Source of the DNA: a virus
IMG/VR virus record: IMGVR_UViG_3300009790_000002
Coordinates: 1 to 29,323 of that record
Length of the DNA stretch: 29,323 bases
Direction: 5' to 3' (one strand)
Both the position numbers and the translations under genes were made by a program. This document shows, piece by piece, positions 26,547 to 29,323 of the stretch. Below the pieces are notes generated by a model. That model saw nothing but the letters and a program-made list of their open reading frames with translations. It was not told the origin of the DNA and ran no database searches. How positions within the stretch are numbered: position 1 is the stretch's first letter; the number at the start of each line of letters is the position of its first letter.

Positions 26547-29323
26547 TTAAGCTTCTGCCCAACTTATATTGTCCTCTCCAGCAGTAAAGGTTGTTATTTT
26601 AAATCCAGATACAGAAGAAGTATCTGTGCTACTTGTTAAACTACCTCCTACTGTAATATTTAAACTATCTGGATATTTTACTATAACTACTCCAGAACCA
26701 CCAGCTCCAGAGTTGTTTCCTGACATAGCGCCAGTTCCGCCACCGCCACCACCTCCAGTATTTGCAGTTCCATCAACACCCACAGCACCTCCGCCACCAG
26801 CTGAGGCAGTACCATCAGTTCCACTATATCCGCCACCAGCACCTCCACTAGCATAATAAGTACTTGATCCATCTGAGCTAATTGTAGTAGCATAACCAGC
26901 ACCACCATTTCCAGAGGCAGAACTTGTAGCATCCCCTCCAGCACCACCAGCTCCACCGCCTCCTCCTCCAAAATAAGTAAAAGGATATGTGGTATATCTT
27001 CCATCTCCTCCATCACTTCCTAAAGATCCAAAACTAGCTTCATTTTTAACACTATCTCCTCCAGCAGTATAACCATTGTCATTTCCACCACCACCAGAAC
27101 CACCATCAGCAGCGGCAGTTGTTCTCTTAGCTGCTCTCCCTCCTCCATTACAAGTATAATTAAAAGCTACACTTTGACCACTAGCAGTTAAAAATTTTGT
27201 ATCGTTTCCACTTGTTTCACTACCTACAGAGTCCGATCCTCCAGCACCTATTCCGACTGTATAGTTAGAACTTAATTCAATTTCCTGACCAGTAATAACT
27301 AGGAATTCTCCAGCTCCACCGCCTCCGCCTCCTAAGTTTACTGACGAACCAGAGAGCTGACCTGTGGAACATCCACCACCACCACCAGCAACAACTAAGC
27401 AACTGATTTCTATTGGTGCTGCTGCTAATACTTCCGTTCCTTCATTTGCTGCTCCAGCAATTAACCATCCTTTGGTATCTCCAGAAAAAACAAGTTCAAC
27501 CATTTGATTTTTTCCATCTAGAGCCATATCATCAGTGGAAGCTAAAATCTTTTTAGATGAAGTTAATACTGCTGAGTTAGTTTGAAAAGTTGCCGCATAA
27601 TCTAAAACAGCTACTACATCTCCAGCTGAAGGGCTTGAAGGTAGAGTTGCTGTAACAGCACCACTAGAAGTATCTATAAAATAACCTTTTCCTGATACTA
27701 CTGTAAAGTTTGAAGTTTTAGCAGTAGTTTCCCATTCTACTCCTCCACCGCCACCTCCAGCAGATACCGCAGTATCTACATAAGCGGTAGTAGCTACTTT
27801 AGTAGAATTATCTGAGGCGCTTTGAGTAGTAGCTGTAACTCCATTTGGTAAAGCTGCTGAATCATGTATCTTAGCGCCAGTTACAGCATCATTAGCTATA
27901 GTAACAGCGCCTGCATTTGTCATAGTTACATCTCCACTAAGAGAAGCAGCAGTAAATCCTGAGCCATCCCCTATAAGTATTTCAGTATCAGCTACAGCTT
28001 TTGCGCTTAAATCTCCAGAGCTATTAGCATCTCTAACTATTACTGTATTTGCTGCTTGATCTGCTATCTTAGCTAGTGTTACATTTCCATCTAATATTTT
28101 AGCTGTTACTACAGCATCATCAGCTAGAGTAAAAGCAAAATCTAATTTGTCATTAGTATCATCATAAGTAACAACAATTCCACCAGATTCAGTATTTCCA
28201 GAAACCATAGCTCCTACTATATCTTCTACCTGCTCTGCTGTTAATTGTGTATCTGTATCAGTTACAGTATTAGTAAAAGTAATTTTATCTCCATCTCTAG
28301 CTATTGTTAATCCAGTACCAGCCTCTAGTACCACAGCATCAGTACTAGAATCAGATCCAGTTAATACTATTTTTTCTTCATCTGAATTATCTCCATCAGC
28401 AGCAGATACTGTGTAAGTAGGTTTAGCGTCTAATTGAGTTTGAATAGCACTAGTAACGCCATCTAAATAGCCCAACTCTGTAGATGTAACAGCAGATACA
28501 GCCACCTTTCCACTACCATTAGAAACAACCGCTCTACTAGCTGTTAAGTCTGTATCATCTATAGTTGTAGCAGCACCTGTTATAGTAGCTTGTTTAGAAT
28601 CTATCTGAGTTTGAATAGCAGATGTAACACCATCTAAATAACCTATCTCAGTATCAGACACTCCAGACACTATAGCTTGTTTACCATCTATCTGAGTTTG
28701 AACAGCACTAGTAACACCATCTAGATAACCTAATTCAGTATTAGTTACAGCAGATACAGTAACTTTCCCTGTAGCGTTAGATATTAAAGCTCTATTTGCT
28801 GTTAGGTCTGTATCTGTTATAGTAACAGCTCCTCCAGTAATTGTAGCCTGCATGCTATCTAGCTGACCTTGAATACCAGAAGTTACTCCATCCAAATAAC
28901 CTAATTCAGTATCTGTTACATCTGATACTGCCACCTTCCCACTTGAATTAGATACTACAGCCCTTGAAGCGGTTAAGTTTGAACCAGTAACAGTAGTAGT
29001 AGCTCCTGTAAGAATAGCCTGCTTTGAATCAATTTGAGTCTGGACCGCAGAGGTTACTCCATCTAAATATCCTAATTCTGTAGATGTAACATCTGATATA
29101 GCTATTTTCCCTGAAGCGTTTGAAATAACTGCTCTAGATGCTGTTAAATCAGTATCATCTATAGTAGTAGCTGCTCCTGTGATAGTTGCCTGTTTTGAGT
29201 CTATTTGAGTTTGTATAGCTGAGGTTACTCCATCTAAGTAGCCTATTTCTGTATCTGATACTCCAGATACTATAGCCTGCTTCCCATCTATTTGAGTCTG
29301 TATGGCAGAAGTTACTCCATCTA
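26547..29323 (-). CDS. Repeat-containing tail fibre, C-terminal part (glycine-rich adhesin tip)
   Basis: This continues the gene that begins at 1141; bases 29201-29323 duplicate 1-123. The frame is open past the GTG at 28934, so that codon is internal. It carries the rest of the YLDGVTS repeats (to about residue 640), then a region with TKVATTAYVDTAV, a motif common in phage fibres. Residues of about 978-1223 are a glycine-rich domain beginning LVVAGGGGG and ending SGVVIVKYP. Such Gly-rich tips are known as adhesin or receptor-binding modules in other phages. The stop is TAA at 26547, and the next gene starts 18 nt on. As assembled there are ten YLDG/YLSG repeats, seven long and three short. 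The tip's receptor role is inference. Confidence 0.9.
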   Translation of the reverse strand, partial: DGVTSAIQTQIDGKQAIVSGVSDTEIGYLDGVTSAIQTQIDSKQATITGAATTIDDTDLTASRAVISNASGKIAISDVTSTELGYLDGVTSAVQTQIDSKQAILTGATTTVTGSNLTASRAVVSNSSGKVAVSDVTDTELGYLDGVTSGIQGQLDSMQATITGGAVTITDTDLTANRALISNATGKVTVSAVTNTELGYLDGVTSAVQTQIDGKQAIVSGVSDTEIGYLDGVTSAIQTQIDSKQATITGAATTIDDTDLTASRAVVSNGSGKVAVSAVTSTELGYLDGVTSAIQTQLDAKPTYTVSAADGDNSDEEKIVLTGSDSSTDAVVLEAGTGLTIARDGDKITFTNTVTDTDTQLTAEQVEDIVGAMVSGNTESGGIVVTYDDTNDKLDFAFTLADDAVVTAKILDGNVTLAKIADQAANTVIVRDANSSGDLSAKAVADTEILIGDGSGFTAASLSGDVTMTNAGAVTIANDAVTGAKIHDSAALPNGVTATTQSASDNSTKVATTAYVDTAVSAGGGGGGVEWETTAKTSNFTVVSGKGYFIDTSSGAVTATLPSSPSAGDVVAVLDYAATFQTNSAVLTSSKKILASTDDMALDGKNQMVELVFSGDTKGWLIAGAANEGTEVLAAAPIEISCLVVAGGGGGCSTGQLSGSSVNLGGGGGGAGEFLVITGQEIELSSNYTVGIGAGGSDSVGSETSGNDTKFLTASGQSVAFNYTCNGGGRAAKRTTAAADGGSGGGGNDNGYTAGGDSVKNEASFGSLGSDGGDGRYTTYPFTYFGGGGGGAGGAGGDATSSASGNGGAGYATTISSDGSSTYYASGGAGGGYSGTDGTASAGGGGAVGVDGTANTGGGGGGGTGAMSGNNSGAGGSGVVIVKYPDSLNITVGGSLTSSTDTSSVSGFKITTFTAGEDNISWAEA
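28420..29323. repeat. Tandem fibre repeats, right part
   Basis: This continues the YLDGVTS repeat array across the circular join. It contains four long units and one complete short unit, followed by the join-spanning short unit. Long units have the order LTASRAVVSNxSGKVAVS, then TELGYLDGVTS, then IQTQxDxKQ. Confidence 0.85.
29201..29323. repeat. Terminal direct repeat, right copy
   Basis: Exact copy of bases 1-123. Removing one copy joins 29200 to 1 and keeps the tail-fibre reading frame open, which supports circularity. It lies inside a repeat-rich gene, so the true number of fibre repeats could still be misassembled. Confidence 0.9.

Noticed and set aside
26569-27016. Plus-strand proline-rich ORF and alternative minus-strand Leu/Val-rich ORF in the fibre tip
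   Set aside because: Both are shadows caused by the repetitive GGN codons of the glycine-rich domain.
28934-28934. GTG at 28934 as start of the fibre gene
   Set aside because: The frame remains open through the window end and, over the join, up to ATG at 1141; the GTG encodes an internal Val of a repeat.
29201-29323. Direct terminal repeat used for packaging
   Set aside because: The 123-base overlap lies inside a tail-fibre gene and is explained by assembly of a circular or permuted genome; true packaging repeats usually lie outside genes.

Overview
The window is a tailed-phage genome. Bases 1-123 are repeated exactly at 29201-29323, and one long tail-fibre gene reads in frame across that join. 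I therefore read it as a circular (or circularly permuted) map of about 29,200 bp. Every convincing gene lies on the minus strand, so transcription runs from high to low coordinates. The virion genes describe a siphovirus: HK97-type capsid, portal and protease, a TP901-1-type tail tube, and a 673-aa tape measure that implies a tail of roughly 100 nm. The host is probably a marine member of the Bacteroidota, most likely a flavobacterium. The DNA is very AT-rich. Most starts have an A/T-rich upstream region without a clear Shine-Dalgarno motif. TAnnTTTG promoter-like boxes precede many genes. One baseplate protein ends in a BACON-like domain. The YLDGVTS fibre repeats and the 135-aa protein after the fibre are of types common in marine phages. 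The host call is inference.

Layout in the direction of transcription, starting at 19354. An early block (19328-14024) encodes a small HTH protein, a Sak3/DUF1071-like annealing protein, a small protein with an SSB-like tail, a RecE/DUF3799-like exonuclease, a small membrane protein, a DnaA domain IV-like protein, a VRR-NUC nuclease, a small unknown, a PD-(D/E)XK-like protein and a primase-helicase. No DNA polymerase was seen. The head block (13990-7485) holds a 48-aa protein, the small and large terminase, portal, Mu F-like head protein, prohead protease and major capsid protein, closed by a terminator at 7432-7460. A cassette of unknown genes (7191-5279) follows with its own promoter and terminators. 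Head-tail connectors (5161-3169) come next.

The lysis genes (3166-1729) encode a small membrane protein, a two-helix membrane protein with a coiled coil, an M15 peptidase endolysin and a 3TM holin. Three small proteins follow (1736-1173). The giant fibre gene then runs from 1141 across the join to 26547. Last come a fibre-linked protein, tail tube, tail-assembly chaperone with a -1 frameshift extension, tape measure and two distal tail/baseplate proteins, ending at 19381 just before the early block.

Replication probably uses host polymerase, supported by the phage primase-helicase and DnaA-like protein, with recombination through exonuclease, annealing protein and the SSB-like protein. I saw no integrase, excisionase, tRNA, rRNA, insertion sequence or CRISPR array. 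The least explained part is the 5182-7460 cassette, which looks like a moron inserted between the capsid and connector genes.
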